Of a stretch of 64,000 nt of DNA, positions 53,825 to 64,000 are shown one piece after another. The stretch spans positions 1 through 64,000 of the forward strand of contig NZ_JABJVV010000008.1 in NCBI RefSeq assembly GCF_013155545.1. The letters run 5' to 3'. Source of the stretch: Caenimonas soli (GTDB lineage: Bacteria; Pseudomonadota; Gammaproteobacteria; Burkholderiales; Burkholderiaceae_C). Position 1 is the first letter of the stretch. Every line of letters begins with the position of its first letter. Position numbers and translations under genes: made by a program. Under the pieces are notes generated by a model. The model saw nothing but the letters and a program-made list of their open reading frames with translations, made no database searches and was not told where the DNA came from.

Positions 53825-53845
53825 ATGCCGGATCTAGTCCGGCAT
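53825..53845. terminator. Hairpin overlapping the 3' end of tilS
   Basis: ATGCCGGA, loop TCTAG, TCCGGCAT: perfect 8-bp arms. The tilS TAG stop lies within the loop. The sequence CCGGATC-AGTCCGG with a flanking GACA resembles a dispersed hairpin element common in proteobacterial genomes. It could terminate tilS or protect its mRNA end; no U-tract is seen. Confidence 0.5.
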
Positions 53846-54874
53846 GACAGGCAAAAAGCGCAGACTGTCGCCGTCGCGCTGCACGAAGCCCGTTCCGACC
53901 TTGATGCGGATGTCGTGGCCGCGGGTGGCGCAGGCGTCGACCTGGTCCAGCAGTTCTTCCATTTGCGCCGCGCTGGCCGCGCACTGGTGCGCCGTGCGCA
54001 GCCAGTGGCGCAAGGCATTGGCCTGGCGCGGCCGGGAGAGCTTGCGCAGTTCCCGGATGGCCGGCGGGTTGCCGACGATGGCAAGGTCGTCCGCCGCCAA
54101 GGCCGCCAGCAGTTCCTGGGCCTGCGCCGCATGGCGCGCCGAGCGGGCGAAGGTGTCGCGGAACTGCGGGAAGGCCTTCTCCAGCGCCGGCAGCAGTTCG
54201 TGGCGGATGCGGTTGCGGGTGAAGGCGGTGTCGGCGTTGGTCGGGTCGTCGATGAAGGAAACGCCCTGCCCCGCCAGCCAGGCGCGGATGGCCACGCCGC
54301 TGACGCCCAGCAGCGGGCGCTCGAAATGCACGCCGTTGCGCAGGAAGCGCTGCGGCATGGCCGCCAGCCCCGGCAGGCCCGCGCCACGGCTCAGGGCCAG
54401 CAGCATGGTTTCCACCTGGTCGTCGGCATGCTGGGCCAGCAATACCGACTTCATGCCGAGCGTTGTCGCAGCCTCGGCCAGGGCGGCGTACCGGGCTTTG
54501 CGGGCGGCGTCCTCCGGGCTTTCGCCGGGCTCGTTGCGGGCATCGACATTCACCTGATGCAGCGGCACGTTCAACCCGGCGCACACCGTCTCGCAGTGCC
54601 GCGCGAAATCATCGGCGGCGGCCTGCAGGCCGTGATGAACGTGGATGGCGTGAAGCTGGCCGGGCCAGGTGGCGGCAGCCGCCAGCAGCAGCGCCGTGGA
54701 GTCCGCGCCGCCGCTGAAGGCGACGGCCACGGGCAATGCGGGAGAAGGCCCTTGCAGCGGTGCAAGGGCCGGGTTGTCCGAGAGTTCAGCCAAGCCCCTT
54801 GCGGGGCTGCGCCGGGTTGGGGCGGCCCGGCCCCGGCTAGCGCGCGTCGGCTTTGGTGTCGGTGAAGCGGCCAT
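53834..54874 (-). CDS. tilS: tRNA(Ile)-lysidine synthase
   Basis: A 346-aa enzyme that converts the anticodon cytidine of tRNA-Ile(CAU) to lysidine. The PP-loop [12 protein letters not shown] is at residues ~54-65, followed by [27 protein letters not shown] and the TilS-specific region with [16 protein letters not shown]. The C-terminal domain is short. The frame overlaps the accA end by 38 bases. It is probably co-transcribed with accA. Confidence 0.95.
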   Translation of the reverse strand: MAASPTPKPTRASRGRAAPTRRSPARGLAELSDNPALAPLQGPSPALPVAVAFSGGADSTALLLAAAATWPGQLHAIHVHHGLQAAADDFARHCETVCAGLNVPLHQVNVDARNEPGESPEDAARKARYAALAEAATTLGMKSVLLAQHADDQVETMLLALSRGAGLPGLAAMPQRFLRNGVHFERPLLGVSGVAIRAWLAGQGVSFIDDPTNADTAFTRNRIRHELLPALEKAFPQFRDTFARSARHAAQAQELLAALAADDLAIVGNPPAIRELRKLSRPRQANALRHWLRTAHQCAASAAQMEELLDQVDACATRGHDIRIKVGTGFVQRDGDSLRFLPVMPD

Positions 54875-55814
54875 AGCTTTGCAGCCGCTCGTAGCGCCGA
54901 TCGAGCAGCTCGCGCACCTTCAAGTCGCTCAGCTGGCGCCAGGCGTCGTTCAGGGCGCGCTTGAGAAAGGCGGCCATCTGCTTGTGGTCGCGGTGCGCAC
55001 CGCCCACGGGCTCGTTGACGATCTTGTCGATCAGGCCCAGGGCTTTGAGCCGGTGCGCGGTGATGCCCATCGCCTCGGCCGCGTCCTGCGCCTTCTCGGC
55101 GGTCTTCCAGAGAATGGAGGCGCAGCCTTCGGGGCTGATGACGGAATAGACCGAGTACTGCAGCATCAGCACCGTGTCGGCCACCGAGATGGCCAGTGCG
55201 CCGCCGGAGCCGCCCTCGCCGATCACCGTGGTGATGATGGGCACTTCGAGTTGGGCCATCTCGAAGATGTTGCGGCCGATCGCCTCGGACTGGCCGCGCT
55301 CTTCCGCATCGATGCCGGGATAGGCGCCGGGCGTGTCGACGAAGGTGAACACCGGCAGCTTGAACTTCTCCGCGGTCTTCATCAGGCGCAGCGCCTTGCG
55401 ATAACCCTCGGGCCGGCTCATGCCGAAGTTGCGCAGGGCCCGTTCCTTGGTGTCGCGGCCCTTCTGCTGGCCCAGCACCATGCAGGCATTGCCGTTGAAG
55501 CGGGCCAGGCCGCCGACGATGGACAGGTCGTCCGAGAAGTGGCGGTCGCCGTGCAGTTCGATGAAGTCGGTGAAGAGCTCGTTGATGTAGTCCAGCGTGT
55601 AGGGACGCTCCGGGTGGCGCGCGATCTTGGTGACCTGCCACGGGGTGAGGTCGCTGTAGATGTCCTTGGTGAGCTGTTGGCTCTTCTTGCTCAGCTGGTC
55701 GATCTCTTCGGAGATATCGACAGCGGACTCCGTCTGCACATAGCGCAGCTCTTCTATCTTGTTCTCGAGTTCCGAAATCGGCTGCTCGAAATCGAGGAAG
55801 GTCTTCTTTGCCAA
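54837..55814 (-). CDS. accA: Acetyl-CoA carboxylase, carboxyltransferase alpha subunit
   Basis: A 325-aa subunit of acetyl-CoA carboxylase, which with AccD transfers the carboxyl group from biotin to acetyl-CoA. Start TTG at 55814, five bases after GGAGT, beginning M(L)[12 protein letters not shown]; a GTG two codons upstream is possible. Typical motifs: [55 protein letters not shown] and [11 protein letters not shown]. Length is normal for AccA. Confidence 0.97.
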   Translation of the reverse strand: MAKKTFLDFEQPISELENKIEELRYVQTESAVDISEEIDQLSKKSQQLTKDIYSDLTPWQVTKIARHPERPYTLDYINELFTDFIELHGDRHFSDDLSIVGGLARFNGNACMVLGQQKGRDTKERALRNFGMSRPEGYRKALRLMKTAEKFKLPVFTFVDTPGAYPGIDAEERGQSEAIGRNIFEMAQLEVPIITTVIGEGGSGGALAISVADTVLMLQYSVYSVISPEGCASILWKTAEKAQDAAEAMGITAHRLKALGLIDKIVNEPVGGAHRDHKQMAAFLKRALNDAWRQLSDLKVRELLDRRYERLQSYGRFTDTKADAR

Positions 55815-55845
55815 GGTCACTCCTTGTTTTTTCTGCGGCCGGTCG

Positions 55846-56490
55846 TCAGTACGCGACTGGCTGCGGGTCCAACGAGCGCCAAATATACCAAGTTGCAACA
55901 CTGCAATATGGAGCCCAGGCGGCGGCCACTTCCCGGGCGTCGCTGCGGCTGACCGGATCGCCCGAGAAATAATTGCGGCTGATACCGTTGATGAGCCCGA
56001 TATCGTCCAGCGGCAGCACGTTCGGCCGCATCAGGTGAAAGATGAGGAACATTTCCGCCGTCCAGCGGCCGATGCCGCGGATACCCACCAGTTCGGCGAT
56101 GATTTCCTCGTCGGCCATTTCCTTCCAGGACTCGACATGGATCGCGTGGGAGTCGAAGTGCAGCGCCAGATCCACCAGGTATTCGATCTTGCGCGCCGAC
56201 AGTCCCGCGGCCTGCATGTCGTCCACCTTGAGCCTGAGCACATTGGCCGGGCTCATCCGCCGGGGCAGCTTGGCGAAGCGGTCCCACACGGTCTGCGCCG
56301 CCTTGACGGAGATCTGCTGGCCCACGATGCTGCGCGCCAGCGTGGTGAAGGCGTCGCCGCGCGACTGCAGGCAAGCATCGCCGAACTGGGGAATCAGGCG
56401 CTTCATCACCCGATCTTTCTTCGACAGGTGGCGGCAAGCCTCGTCCCAGTATTCGGGCGTGGTCAGGATGATCGGGGGGTTGGGGCTCAA
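55846..56490 (-). CDS. DNA-3-methyladenine glycosylase II (AlkA-like)
   Basis: A 214-aa base-excision enzyme. The TTG at 56490 overlaps the cysS stop (TTGA). The HhH-GPD core is present: [41 protein letters not shown], helix-hairpin-helix [19 protein letters not shown], then the catalytic Asp in LPLDDIGL. It removes alkylated purines from DNA. Length is that of the short bacterial AlkA-type subclass without the N-terminal beta-sheet domain. Confidence 0.9.
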   Translation of the reverse strand: MSPNPPIILTTPEYWDEACRHLSKKDRVMKRLIPQFGDACLQSRGDAFTTLARSIVGQQISVKAAQTVWDRFAKLPRRMSPANVLRLKVDDMQAAGLSARKIEYLVDLALHFDSHAIHVESWKEMADEEIIAELVGIRGIGRWTAEMFLIFHLMRPNVLPLDDIGLINGISRNYFSGDPVSRSDAREVAAAWAPYCSVATWYIWRSLDPQPVAY

Positions 56491-57917
56491 GAACCGGCCT
56501 CCCAGGTGGTGCCTGTCGGCGAGTCTTTCAGCACCACACCCTGGTCCAGCAGCTCCTTGCGAATCCGGTCGGCCTCGGCAAAGTTGCGGGCCTTCTTGGC
56601 GGCGGCGCGTTCTGCGATTTTTCGCTCGACCATCGCACCGAGCGTTTCGACCGTCAAGGTACCAGTAACGCTGGTAGTCATCGCGATGCGACCGGATAAG
56701 AGCCCTGTGTTTTGTAGGAAACCCTTGGGATCGCCCTGCAGGATGCCCAGGCAGCCACCCAGGGCCTTGAGCAGGCCCGCGACTTGCGGCGACTTGCCGC
56801 GGTTGACCTCGGCCGCCAGTTCGAACAGCACGGCCACCGCCTCGGGCGTGGCGAAGTCGTTGTCCATCGCGGTCTTGAAACGGATGGCATACGGATCGGC
56901 CCAGTCGATATCCACCTGGGCCGGCGCCACCAGCTCCAGCGCCGTGTACAGGCGCTTGAGCGCAGCGCGCGCATCGTCGAGGTGCACGTCGCTGTAATTG
57001 AGCGCGCTGCGGTAATGCGCGCGGACCAGGAAGAAGCGCAGGGTTTCGGCGTCGAACTGCTTCAGCACCTCGCGGATGGTGAAGAAGTTGCCCAGCGACT
57101 TCGACATTTTCTCGTTGTCGATGTTCACGAAGCCGTTGTGCATCCAGTAGCCGGCCAGCGGCTTGCCGAACGCGCCTTCGCTTTGGGCGATCTCGTTCTC
57201 GTGGTGCGGGAACTGCAGGTCGGCGCCGCCGCCGTGGATGTCGAAGGTTTCGCCCAGCAAGGCGCAAGCCATCGCCGAGCATTCGATGTGCCAGCCCGGC
57301 CGGCCCTTACCGTAGGCGCTGTCCCATTGGGCATCGGCGGGCTCGGTCGGCTTGGCCGATTTCCACAGCACGAAGTCCAGCGGGTCTTCCTTGCCTTCGA
57401 GCACGGCGACGCGTTCACCGGCATGCAATTCATCCAGCGACTTGCCCGAGAGTTTGCCGTAGCCGGGGAAGCGCCGCACGGCGTAGTTCACGTCGCCGCC
57501 CTCGGCCCGATAGGCCAGGCCCTTGCCTTCGAGCAGCTTGACGATGTCCAGCATCTGCGGCACGTAGTCGGTGGCACGCGGATCGTGCGTGGGACGCTCT
57601 ATGCCCAGCGCATCGAAGTCGCGGTACATCTCGGTGATCATGCGGCTGGTGAGTGCTCGCACCGGTTCGCCGTTTTCCACGGCGCGGCGGATGATCTTGT
57701 CGTCGATGTCGGTGATATTGCGAACGAAGGTCAGCTTGTAGCCACTGGCCTTGAGCCAGCGCTGGACGACGTCGAAGGCCACGTTGGCGCGGGCATGGCC
57801 CACGTGGCACAGGTCGTAAACCGTCATGCCGCATACATACATGCGAACATGGCCCGGCTCGAGCGGGGAAAAATCTTCCAGGGCACGCGACAGCGTGTTG
57901 TAGATGCGCAGGCTCAT
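56487..57917 (-). CDS. cysS: Cysteinyl-tRNA synthetase
   Basis: A 476-aa class I synthetase. Motifs: [20 protein letters not shown] (HIGH region, here HVGHA), the zinc-binding Cys/His set including [10 protein letters not shown] and [13 protein letters not shown], and [11 protein letters not shown] (KMSKS). The C-terminal domain has a ~17-residue stretch [18 protein letters not shown] with unusual composition for this family before the helical end. The start is the ATG at 57917. It is the housekeeping enzyme charging tRNA-Cys. Confidence 0.97.
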   Translation of the reverse strand: MSLRIYNTLSRALEDFSPLEPGHVRMYVCGMTVYDLCHVGHARANVAFDVVQRWLKASGYKLTFVRNITDIDDKIIRRAVENGEPVRALTSRMITEMYRDFDALGIERPTHDPRATDYVPQMLDIVKLLEGKGLAYRAEGGDVNYAVRRFPGYGKLSGKSLDELHAGERVAVLEGKEDPLDFVLWKSAKPTEPADAQWDSAYGKGRPGWHIECSAMACALLGETFDIHGGGADLQFPHHENEIAQSEGAFGKPLAGYWMHNGFVNIDNEKMSKSLGNFFTIREVLKQFDAETLRFFLVRAHYRSALNYSDVHLDDARAALKRLYTALELVAPAQVDIDWADPYAIRFKTAMDNDFATPEAVAVLFELAAEVNRGKSPQVAGLLKALGGCLGILQGDPKGFLQNTGLLSGRIAMTTSVTGTLTVETLGAMVERKIAERAAAKKARNFAEADRIRKELLDQGVVLKDSPTGTTWEAGS

Positions 57918-57998
57918 GGATGTGGGTAGGCGCCGTGTCGCGAAGTGGTGATCGGGTGGCGCGGGTTCAGATTGTCTCTCGCTACAATCCAGCGGATT

Positions 57999-58535
57999 AT
58001 GACGCACGCCGGCTCCTTCCTGCACGCAACCTTTCGCCTGCTGGCCCTTGCAGCGGCGCTGTCGGTGGCGCCTGCCTTTGCCGATGACTATGCCGATGTC
58101 AACCAGTTGATGCGGTCCGGCAAGCCGGCCGAGGCCTTGGCCAAGGCCGACCAATACCTGGCGGCCAAGCCCAAGGATCCGCAGATGCGCTTCCTCAAGG
58201 GCGTGATCCAGACCGAAGCCGGCCGCACCGACGATGCCATCGCCACCTTCACCAAGCTCAACGAAGACTACCCCGAACTGCCGGAGCCCTACAACAACCT
58301 GGCCGTGCTCTATGCCGGGCAAAGCCAGTTCGACAAGGCACGTGCGGCGCTGGAATCGGCCGTTCGCGCCAACCCGAGCTACGCCATCGCGCACGAAAAC
58401 CTTGGCGACGTGTACGCCAAGTTGGCCGGCATCGCCTACAGCAAGGCCCAGCAACTCGACGCGGCCAACGCCAGCGTGCAGCCCAAGCTGGCGCTGATTC
58501 GACAACTGTTTCCCCCGGTTGCCAAGGCCAGGTAA
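57999..58535 (+). CDS. Exported TPR-repeat protein
   Basis: A 178-aa protein with a signal peptide ([30 protein letters not shown]). The mature part is about four tetratricopeptide repeats ([108 protein letters not shown]), which bind partner peptides. It sits immediately upstream of two cyclophilin genes, an arrangement typical of this family of bacteria, and may assist periplasmic folding. Confidence 0.85.
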   Translation: MTHAGSFLHATFRLLALAAALSVAPAFADDYADVNQLMRSGKPAEALAKADQYLAAKPKDPQMRFLKGVIQTEAGRTDDAIATFTKLNEDYPELPEPYNNLAVLYAGQSQFDKARAALESAVRANPSYAIAHENLGDVYAKLAGIAYSKAQQLDAANASVQPKLALIRQLFPPVAKAR

Positions 58536-58619
58536 CTGCCGGCGTAGCTCTGCAACCCCCACCGGGTCCGCGGCGCCGCTACCATGCTACTTTCGGTGTT
58601 TTCAGGAGTGTTCCGTTTG

Positions 58620-59291
58620 ATGACTGTCATGACTCGCCGCGCCGCGGCCTTTACGCTGTCCCTCATGCTGGCGGGAGCGGCCTGGGCCCAAGAGGCCCCC
58701 AAGGTCAAGTTCGCCACGACTGCCGGCGACTTCGTCGTGGAGGTCTATCCGGACAAGGCGCCCAAGACCGTGGAGAACTTCCTTCAGTACGTGAAGGACA
58801 AGCACTACGACGGCACCATCTTTCACCGCGTGATCGAAAATTTCATGATCCAGGGCGGCGGTTACGACGCCAAGTACGTCGAGAAGCCCACGCGGCCGCC
58901 GGTCGCGCACGAAGGCCAGGAGGCGCTGGCCAAGGGCGGGCCGCGCAACGTGGTGGGCACGCTGGCGATGGCGCGCACCAGCGACCCGAATTCGGCCAGC
59001 TCGCAGTTCTTCATCAACGTGCGGGACAACGCATTCCTCGACCCGGTCGTCATCCCGCCGGGCGACCCGGTGCCGCGCTTCGAGTTCCAAGGCCGCGTCT
59101 ATGAAAACGTGGCGCGCTCGCAGTTGACGAAATCGCCACAGCTTTACGGCTACACCGTGTTCGGCAAAGTCGTGAGCGGCATGGACGTGGTCAACAAGAT
59201 CAAGGCCACGCCCACCGCCGGTGCCGGCCCCTTCCCCAGCGATGTGCCCAAGACGCCCATCGTCATCAATTCCGCAACGATCATCCAATAA
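58620..59291 (+). CDS. Periplasmic cyclophilin-type peptidyl-prolyl isomerase
   Basis: A 223-aa protein. The ATG at 58620 begins a signal peptide (TRRAAAFTLSLMLAGAAWAQE), so it is periplasmic. The cyclophilin fold has FATTAGDFVVEVYPDKAPKTVENFLQYV, TIFHRVIENFMIQGGGY (active-site R, F, Q), and MARTSDPNSASSQFFINV. It catalyses cis-trans isomerisation of proline bonds. It is 84 bases after the TPR gene and 12 bases before the cytoplasmic cyclophilin. Confidence 0.9.
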   Translation: MTVMTRRAAAFTLSLMLAGAAWAQEAPKVKFATTAGDFVVEVYPDKAPKTVENFLQYVKDKHYDGTIFHRVIENFMIQGGGYDAKYVEKPTRPPVAHEGQEALAKGGPRNVVGTLAMARTSDPNSASSQFFINVRDNAFLDPVVIPPGDPVPRFEFQGRVYENVARSQLTKSPQLYGYTVFGKVVSGMDVVNKIKATPTAGAGPFPSDVPKTPIVINSATIIQ

Positions 59292-59303
59292 GGCAGGCAG
59301 CCC

Positions 59304-59810
59304 ATGAGCAACCCTAAAGTCGAACTTCATATCGCCAAGTACGGCGTCATCACCCTCGAGCTGGACCAGGAGAAGGCGCCCAAGTCGGCGGCCAACTTCC
59401 TGAACTACGTCAACAAGGGCCACTACAACAACACGATCTTCCATCGCATCATCCCGGGCTTCATGGTCCAGGGCGGCGGCTTCGAGCCGGGCATGAAGCA
59501 GAAGCCGACGGACGCGCCGGTGGAGAACGAAGCCAACAACGGCCTGAAGAACAAGAACTACACGGTGGCGATGGCGCGCACGCAAGATCCCCACTCGGCC
59601 ACGGCGCAGTTCTTCATCAACATCGCCGACAACGAGTTCCTCAACCACACGGCGCCCAGCGCGCAAGGCTGGGGCTACGCGGTGTTCGGCAAGGTCGTGG
59701 GCGGCGCCGATGTGGTCGATCGCATCAAGGCGGTGAAGACCGGCCGCAAGGGCTTCCACGACGACGTGCCGAACGAGGACGTCGTGATCGAGAAAGCGGT
59801 CGCGGTCTAG
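59304..59810 (+). CDS. ppiB: Cytoplasmic cyclophilin peptidyl-prolyl isomerase
   Basis: A 168-aa cyclophilin without a signal peptide, matching PpiB. Active-site motifs: [33 protein letters not shown] and [12 protein letters not shown]. It has the expected length. It is 12 bases downstream of the periplasmic cyclophilin and 5 bases before lpxH. Confidence 0.93.
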   Translation: MSNPKVELHIAKYGVITLELDQEKAPKSAANFLNYVNKGHYNNTIFHRIIPGFMVQGGGFEPGMKQKPTDAPVENEANNGLKNKNYTVAMARTQDPHSATAQFFINIADNEFLNHTAPSAQGWGYAVFGKVVGGADVVDRIKAVKTGRKGFHDDVPNEDVVIEKAVAV

Positions 59811-59815
59811 CGCGC

Positions 59816-60589
59816 GTGACCGCCACGGCCCTTCCCCGGTTCGAGGAGCTGCTGGCTCCGGGGACGTGGCGCACCATCGATTTCATTTCCGACCTGCACC
59901 TGCAGGCGGCGGAACCCGAAACCTTCGACGCCTGGCGCCGCTACATGAGCGAGACGCCGGCCGATGCGGTGTTCATCCTCGGCGACCTGTTCGAAGTCTG
60001 GGTCGGCGATGAGCCGGCGCAGGAGCCGGGCTTCGCGGCGGATTGCGCGGCTGTGCTGCAGGCCACCGCCGACCGCGCCTCCCTCTTCTTCATGCATGGC
60101 AACCGCGACTTCCTGGTCAGCGATGGATTCCTGCGTGCCTGCCGGACCACGCCGCTGCCCGACCCGACGGTGCTGGGCTTCGCGGGCCAGCGCTGGCTGC
60201 TCACGCACGGCGACGCGCTGTGCCTGGCCGACACCGATTACATGAAGTTCCGCGAGCAGGTGCGCAACCCGGCGTGGCAGCGCGAGTTCCTGTCGCGGCC
60301 ACTGGCGGAACGCCAGGCCATCGCCAGGGAACTGCGCGAACAAAGCGAGGCGCGCAAGCGTTCGGGCGTCGAATACGCCGACGTCGACGGCGCCGCCACG
60401 CAGGCGTGGCTGGAAGCCGCCGACGCGCAGGTATTGATCCACGGCCACACGCACCGGCCCGCCGACCATGCACTGGCGGCGGCGCGCCAACGCACGGTGC
60501 TGAGCGATTGGGACGCGCGCGCCGAGCCCGCCCGCCAGGAAGTGCTGCGCCTCACGGCCGCGGGCCTGCAGCGCATCGCATTCGACTGA
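59816..60589 (+). CDS. lpxH: UDP-2,3-diacylglucosamine hydrolase
   Basis: A 257-aa enzyme of lipid A synthesis that cleaves UDP-2,3-diacylglucosamine to lipid X and UMP on the cytoplasmic membrane surface. The calcineurin-like metal motifs are complete: SDLHL, GDLFEVWVGDE, HGNRDFL, THGD and HGHTHRPA. The start is a GTG at 59816. Its TGA overlaps the mtfA ATG, so the two are coupled. Confidence 0.95.
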   Translation: MTATALPRFEELLAPGTWRTIDFISDLHLQAAEPETFDAWRRYMSETPADAVFILGDLFEVWVGDEPAQEPGFAADCAAVLQATADRASLFFMHGNRDFLVSDGFLRACRTTPLPDPTVLGFAGQRWLLTHGDALCLADTDYMKFREQVRNPAWQREFLSRPLAERQAIARELREQSEARKRSGVEYADVDGAATQAWLEAADAQVLIHGHTHRPADHALAAARQRTVLSDWDARAEPARQEVLRLTAAGLQRIAFD

Positions 60590-61365
60590 TGTTCGGCTGG
60601 CTTCGCAAGCGCCGGGCGGCACGTCCCATTCCCGACGAGATGTGGCAGGCCGTGCTGGCCCGCCACCCGTTCCTGGCGCAACGTCCGCAAGCCGAGCTTC
60701 AGCGGTTGAGGGAGCTGGCCGCCCAGTTCCTGGCCACCAAGGAGTTTCATGGCGCCAACGGCTTCGTGATCACCGATGCGGTGGCGCTTGCCATCGCAGC
60801 CCAGGCGGTGCTGCCGGTTCTGAACCTGGGACTGGGCTGGTACGACGACTTCGTGGGCATCGTGGTGCATCCGGATGAAGTGCTGGCGCGCCGGACCGTG
60901 ACCGACCATGACGGCGTGGTGCATCACTACGACGAAGTGCTGGCCGGTGAAGCGATGGACGGCGGCCCTGTGATGCTGAGCTGGTCCGATGTGGACAGCG
61001 CAGGCGCGAGCGCCGAACGCGGCTACAACGTGGTGATCCACGAGTTCATCCACAAGATCGACATGCGCGACGGCGCGCCCGACGGCTGTCCGCCCCTGCG
61101 ATCGAAGGCCGCGCGCCAGGCCTGGCTGGCCGTGATGCAGGCCGAATACGATGCCTTCCGCGAGAAGGTGATCATCGCCGAGCGCTTCGGCGGCGAAGAG
61201 CCCTGGCTGGACGCCTACGGTGCGACGGGGATCGACGAATTCTTCGCAGTGGCCTGCGAAGCCTATTTCGTCAACCGCCATCGCTTCGAGACCGAGTTCC
61301 CGGCCCTGCTGCCCTTGCTGGACGGCTTTTTTGGCTTGTCTTCTAGCGCCGCAGCAGGTTCTTGA
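60589..61365 (+). CDS. mtfA: Zinc-dependent peptidase MtfA
   Basis: A 258-aa peptidase of the M90/MtfA family, known in E. coli to bind the Mlc repressor. The HExxH zinc motif is HEFIHKID at ~residue 150, with the further glutamate in DEFFAVACEAYF. The N terminus has PIPDEMWQAVLARHPFLA. Length is standard. It starts within the lpxH stop and ends overlapping the convergent DUF349 gene by 23 bases. Confidence 0.93.
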   Translation: MFGWLRKRRAARPIPDEMWQAVLARHPFLAQRPQAELQRLRELAAQFLATKEFHGANGFVITDAVALAIAAQAVLPVLNLGLGWYDDFVGIVVHPDEVLARRTVTDHDGVVHHYDEVLAGEAMDGGPVMLSWSDVDSAGASAERGYNVVIHEFIHKIDMRDGAPDGCPPLRSKAARQAWLAVMQAEYDAFREKVIIAERFGGEEPWLDAYGATGIDEFFAVACEAYFVNRHRFETEFPALLPLLDGFFGLSSSAAAGS

Positions 61366-64000
61366 GAACCGATTGCAGACGGCGCGCCGTGCCCGCGTCG
61401 TAGCCCGAGGCCAGCACCCGCGCCGTATCTTCACCCCAGGTCTGCGCGGGCGACGGATCGTTGCGCCGCGTGAGCAGCTTCAGTTGCAAGGCGCGCCTTG
61501 CATCCAGGTGCTCGGCCGGCGTCGGCGCTTCGGCCGCGATCTCCAGCCGCAGCAGGGATTCGGACGCATCGCCGTTGGGCGCTGATCCAAGCGCCTTCAC
61601 CCAGGCGCCGCGCACGGCCGGTGTCACGGCCTTGCCCAGTTCCTGCTGGCTGGGCACCTGCTCGGCGGTGCGTTGCTCCCACGCCGTCATGAGCTGGGTG
61701 AGCGCCTCGCCATGCGCCTGTGCCGCCAGCTTCTTGAGGGCCAGTTGCGCATGCTCCAGGGCTTCGCGCTGCGCGCGGAAGGCCACGTCGCCCAGGCGCG
61801 GACCACGGTCCTCTTCCGGCCTGTCGCCGAAGCGGCCACCACCGAAGCGCCCATCGCTGCGTGCATCGCCGAACTTGCCGCCGGGTCCGCCCTTGCGGTC
61901 ACCGAACTTGCCGCCCCTGCCCATAGGCATGGGCTCGGCCTTCTTCATCCCGGGCCGGTCGTCGCCGCGCATAGCGACCACGGGCTTGGGTGCGGGCTTC
62001 TTCGGTGCGACGGGCTCCGCCGCAGGTTGCTCTTCGCCCTGCGTCTCGGTTGAGTCGGCCTCGCCGCTCGGCTCGGCCGCAGCTTCGGCCGCTTCGGGAG
62101 CCGGTCCCTCGGCGACCGGCGCAACCACGGCCGGCCCGGCAGCTTCGACCGCCGCAGCCGCCTGGGCCTGACCGCGCAGCGCTGCTTCCAGCGCCGCCAT
62201 CGCAGCCTTGATCTTCTGCGCATCGCCGGTGGCGTTGGCCGCTTCCAATGCCTTGGATGCCTCCAGCACCGTGCGATCGCGATCGCTCAACGCCGATGCG
62301 GCCTTCTCGCGCTCTTCACTCTTACGGTTGAAGGCTTCGTCGATCGGCTTGCGGAACGCGTCCCACAGTTTTTGCTCGTGCTTGCGGTCCAGCGGGATCG
62401 TCTGGGCTTCGGCCTGCCAGCGCTGCTGCAGGGCTTTCACGGCATCCACCCGCAGTTGCGGCGCGGCGCCGAGCACCTTGGCCTCGTCGATCATGGCGTG
62501 GCGGCGCTCCAGGCTTTGCTTCTGGATGGCTTCCAGCGGGGCGGCGGCCCCCTGGATGGCTTCCTTCCACACCGGCTGCAGTTCGGCAAACGCCTTCTCG
62601 CTCAGGTGGCCGGCGTCGCGCCAGCGTCCTTCAAATTGATGCAGGATGCGGCTGAAGCCCTTCCAGTCGTCATCCTTGGCGGTGCGGTTTTCCGCGCCCC
62701 AGGCTTTCACTTCCTCGATCAGTGCCAGGCGCTGGGCCTTGTGTTCCGCGGCCTCGGTCTTGACCTTGTCGAGCCAGGCTTCCACGACCTTGTGAGCCTC
62801 GTTGCAGGCGTCGTCGAAGCGTTTCCACAAGCCGTGGTTGGGCACCCCACCCTGGTCGGTCTGCTTCCACTGCTCACGCAACGCGCGAAGCTGCTCCTGC
62901 ATCTTGCGCCCGCCGTAGCGCGGCTTCGGCGGCTGCGGCTCCTGGCCTTCCACCGGGGCGGGGTGTTCGAACAGGGCCTCGGCCTTGGCCACGAGTTCCT
63001 GGCGCAGCTGGTCGGCGCGCCAGCGCTGCCAGCCTTCCATCTCGCCGGCGGCAGCCAGCGCCGCGTGGGCCTGGTTCTCCAGCTTGTCGTCGATCAGCTT
63101 GCCGTGCTCCTTCAGCGCATTGCGCAAAGCAGCGGCAGCGCCGGCGCTGGCCTTGCCATGGCCTTGGGCGATTTCCTGCTCCAGCTTGGAGAGCACATCG
63201 CGCACCGCCTGCGAGGCTTGCGCACGCAGCTCGGGATCGACCTTGGGTTTAGAAGGTTTTGCCGGCGCTTCCACGGGCACGCCGCGCGCCACGCGCAGCT
63301 CGTCGGCCCACACCGGGACCGGCGGCAGCGGCGCGGCCGCATCCTCGGCGGCCTTCACCGCCTGGGCCAGTGCGCTCTGGAACGCATCCCACACGGCCTG
63401 AAGCTGGGTGCGCGAAGCATCCAGCAACGGCGGAAAGCGGGTGTCGACGCTGGCCCAGTTCGGGTCTTCCAGCAGGGCCTGGGCCTGGGCTTGCCAATCC
63501 GGGATGTCCGTGGCCAGGGCGCCGGCGGCCGCCTGTGCGTCCCGCCACGATTTGGTGGAAAGCACCTCGATGCGCTGGGCCAGCAGGACCGCGGCCTCAC
63601 GCTGCACCTGGACGTGGTGCTGCAGATCTTCAATGCCCTTGATGCGATCGGCGAGTTGGGCCTTCAGCGAAGCCAGCGGTTCGCGGCTCAGGGGAGCGCC
63701 TGCCTTGGCGGCATCGCGCTGCCAGGCCATGGCATCGGCGATATTGAGCTTGCCCAGAGCGAGCAGCGCCGTGGCTTTCTCCGACCATTCGGCGGCGAGC
63801 ACCTCCTGGCCCCTGCTGCGCTTGATTTCGTCGAGCTTCTCGCGAAGCAGCTTGGCCGCGCCCTTGTCGCGCCCACTGAGCTCGCGAAACACCTCTTGCA
63901 TCTGCTCCAGGCTGGGATTGGCGGCCAGCCACTCGCGCACGCGCGCGGCGCGTTCGCCCGACGTGGGGGCAGAGAAAGCGCCGCCGGTGAGCGTATCGAG
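61343..64000 (-). CDS. DUF349 domain protein, partial
   Basis: The frame is open to the right edge of the window, so the N terminus (start codon) is not seen; 886 codons are visible. It carries several ~75-residue DUF349 helical repeats (for example LLARWQ-like KALQQRWQAEAQTIPLDRKHEQKLWDAFRKPIDEAFNRKSEER and WKEAIQGAAAPLEAIQKQSLERRHAMI), then a low-complexity Ala/Glu/Pro stretch and a Gly/Arg-rich MGRGGKFGDRKGGPGG region, and a helical end. DUF349 proteins are poorly characterised, predicted coiled-coil proteins; the function is unknown. A GTG at 63940 is not the true start because the frame continues upstream with coding composition. Confidence 0.85.
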   Translation of the reverse strand, partial: LDTLTGGAFSAPTSGERAARVREWLAANPSLEQMQEVFRELSGRDKGAAKLLREKLDEIKRSRGQEVLAAEWSEKATALLALGKLNIADAMAWQRDAAKAGAPLSREPLASLKAQLADRIKGIEDLQHHVQVQREAAVLLAQRIEVLSTKSWRDAQAAAGALATDIPDWQAQAQALLEDPNWASVDTRFPPLLDASRTQLQAVWDAFQSALAQAVKAAEDAAAPLPPVPVWADELRVARGVPVEAPAKPSKPKVDPELRAQASQAVRDVLSKLEQEIAQGHGKASAGAAAALRNALKEHGKLIDDKLENQAHAALAAAGEMEGWQRWRADQLRQELVAKAEALFEHPAPVEGQEPQPPKPRYGGRKMQEQLRALREQWKQTDQGGVPNHGLWKRFDDACNEAHKVVEAWLDKVKTEAAEHKAQRLALIEEVKAWGAENRTAKDDDWKGFSRILHQFEGRWRDAGHLSEKAFAELQPVWKEAIQGAAAPLEAIQKQSLERRHAMIDEAKVLGAAPQLRVDAVKALQQRWQAEAQTIPLDRKHEQKLWDAFRKPIDEAFNRKSEEREKAASALSDRDRTVLEASKALEAANATGDAQKIKAAMAALEAALRGQAQAAAAVEAAGPAVVAPVAEGPAPEAAEAAAEPSGEADSTETQGEEQPAAEPVAPKKPAPKPVVAMRGDDRPGMKKAEPMPMGRGGKFGDRKGGPGGKFGDARSDGRFGGGRFGDRPEEDRGPRLGDVAFRAQREALEHAQLALKKLAAQAHGEALTQLMTAWEQRTAEQVPSQQELGKAVTPAVRGAWVKALGSAPNGDASESLLRLEIAAEAPTPAEHLDARRALQLKLLTRRNDPSPAQTWGEDTARVLASGYDAGTARRLQSVLKNLLRR

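Overview
The window looks like a chromosomal segment of a high-GC betaproteobacterium of the order Burkholderiales, most likely Comamonadaceae. This rests on the right-hand core block (tRNA-Ser, lysC, tilS, accA, an AlkA-type glycosylase, cysS, a TPR protein, two cyclophilins, lpxH, mtfA and a DUF349 protein), whose gene content, order and protein sequences fit that family. No species is assigned.

Layout. (1) 1-41.3 kb is one long accessory region, entered through the end of an IS66 element. It starts with two hypothetical genes, a three-gene secreted/lipoprotein cluster (2.5-6.6 kb), a frameshifted tyrosine recombinase (7.2-7.8 kb), and an LRR protein overlapping an exonuclease/J-domain fusion (8.2-10.9 kb). 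(2) 11.7-27.6 kb is a run of short modules: an M48 lipoprotein peptidase, a 101-aa protein, a DUF262/HNH protein, a PD-(D/E)XK-like protein, an HNH protein joined to a truncated type 2 BREX cluster (PglY', PglZ, BrxD, BrxHI), and an unrecognised 162-aa protein. The modules are separated by a short recurring site that resembles a tRNA anticodon arm. (3) 27.6-33.6 kb holds a WYL regulator, vWA protein, small DUF4258-like protein, macro-like protein, CX5R phosphatase and small SH3-like protein, all on the minus strand, with a divergent calcineurin-type phosphatase. (4) 33.7-41.3 kb is rich in nuclease-like genes: three PD-(D/E)XK-type proteins including a Cas4/RecB-like nuclease-exonuclease-helicase, an HNH protein, a possible uracil-DNA-glycosylase-fold protein, and an M15 peptidase.

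(5) 41.36-51.6 kb is a catabolic operon for an unidentified carboxylic acid: uptake by a Liv-type ABC transporter (binding protein, two permeases, two ATPases), activation by an acyl-CoA ligase, and oxidation by a pair of acyl-CoA dehydrogenases and a crotonase. A divergent TetR regulator has a palindromic site in the shared promoter region. (6) 51.7-52.2 kb is a MntA/HepT toxin-antitoxin pair in which the toxin is wrecked. (7) 52.35-64 kb is housekeeping.

The two most unusual signals are the cassette-like array bounded by anticodon-arm-like sites at 11.7-27.6 kb (with a further site at 300 next to IS66), and the WYL/vWA/macro/phosphatase module at 27.6-33.6 kb, which I do not recognise as a described defence or stress system.
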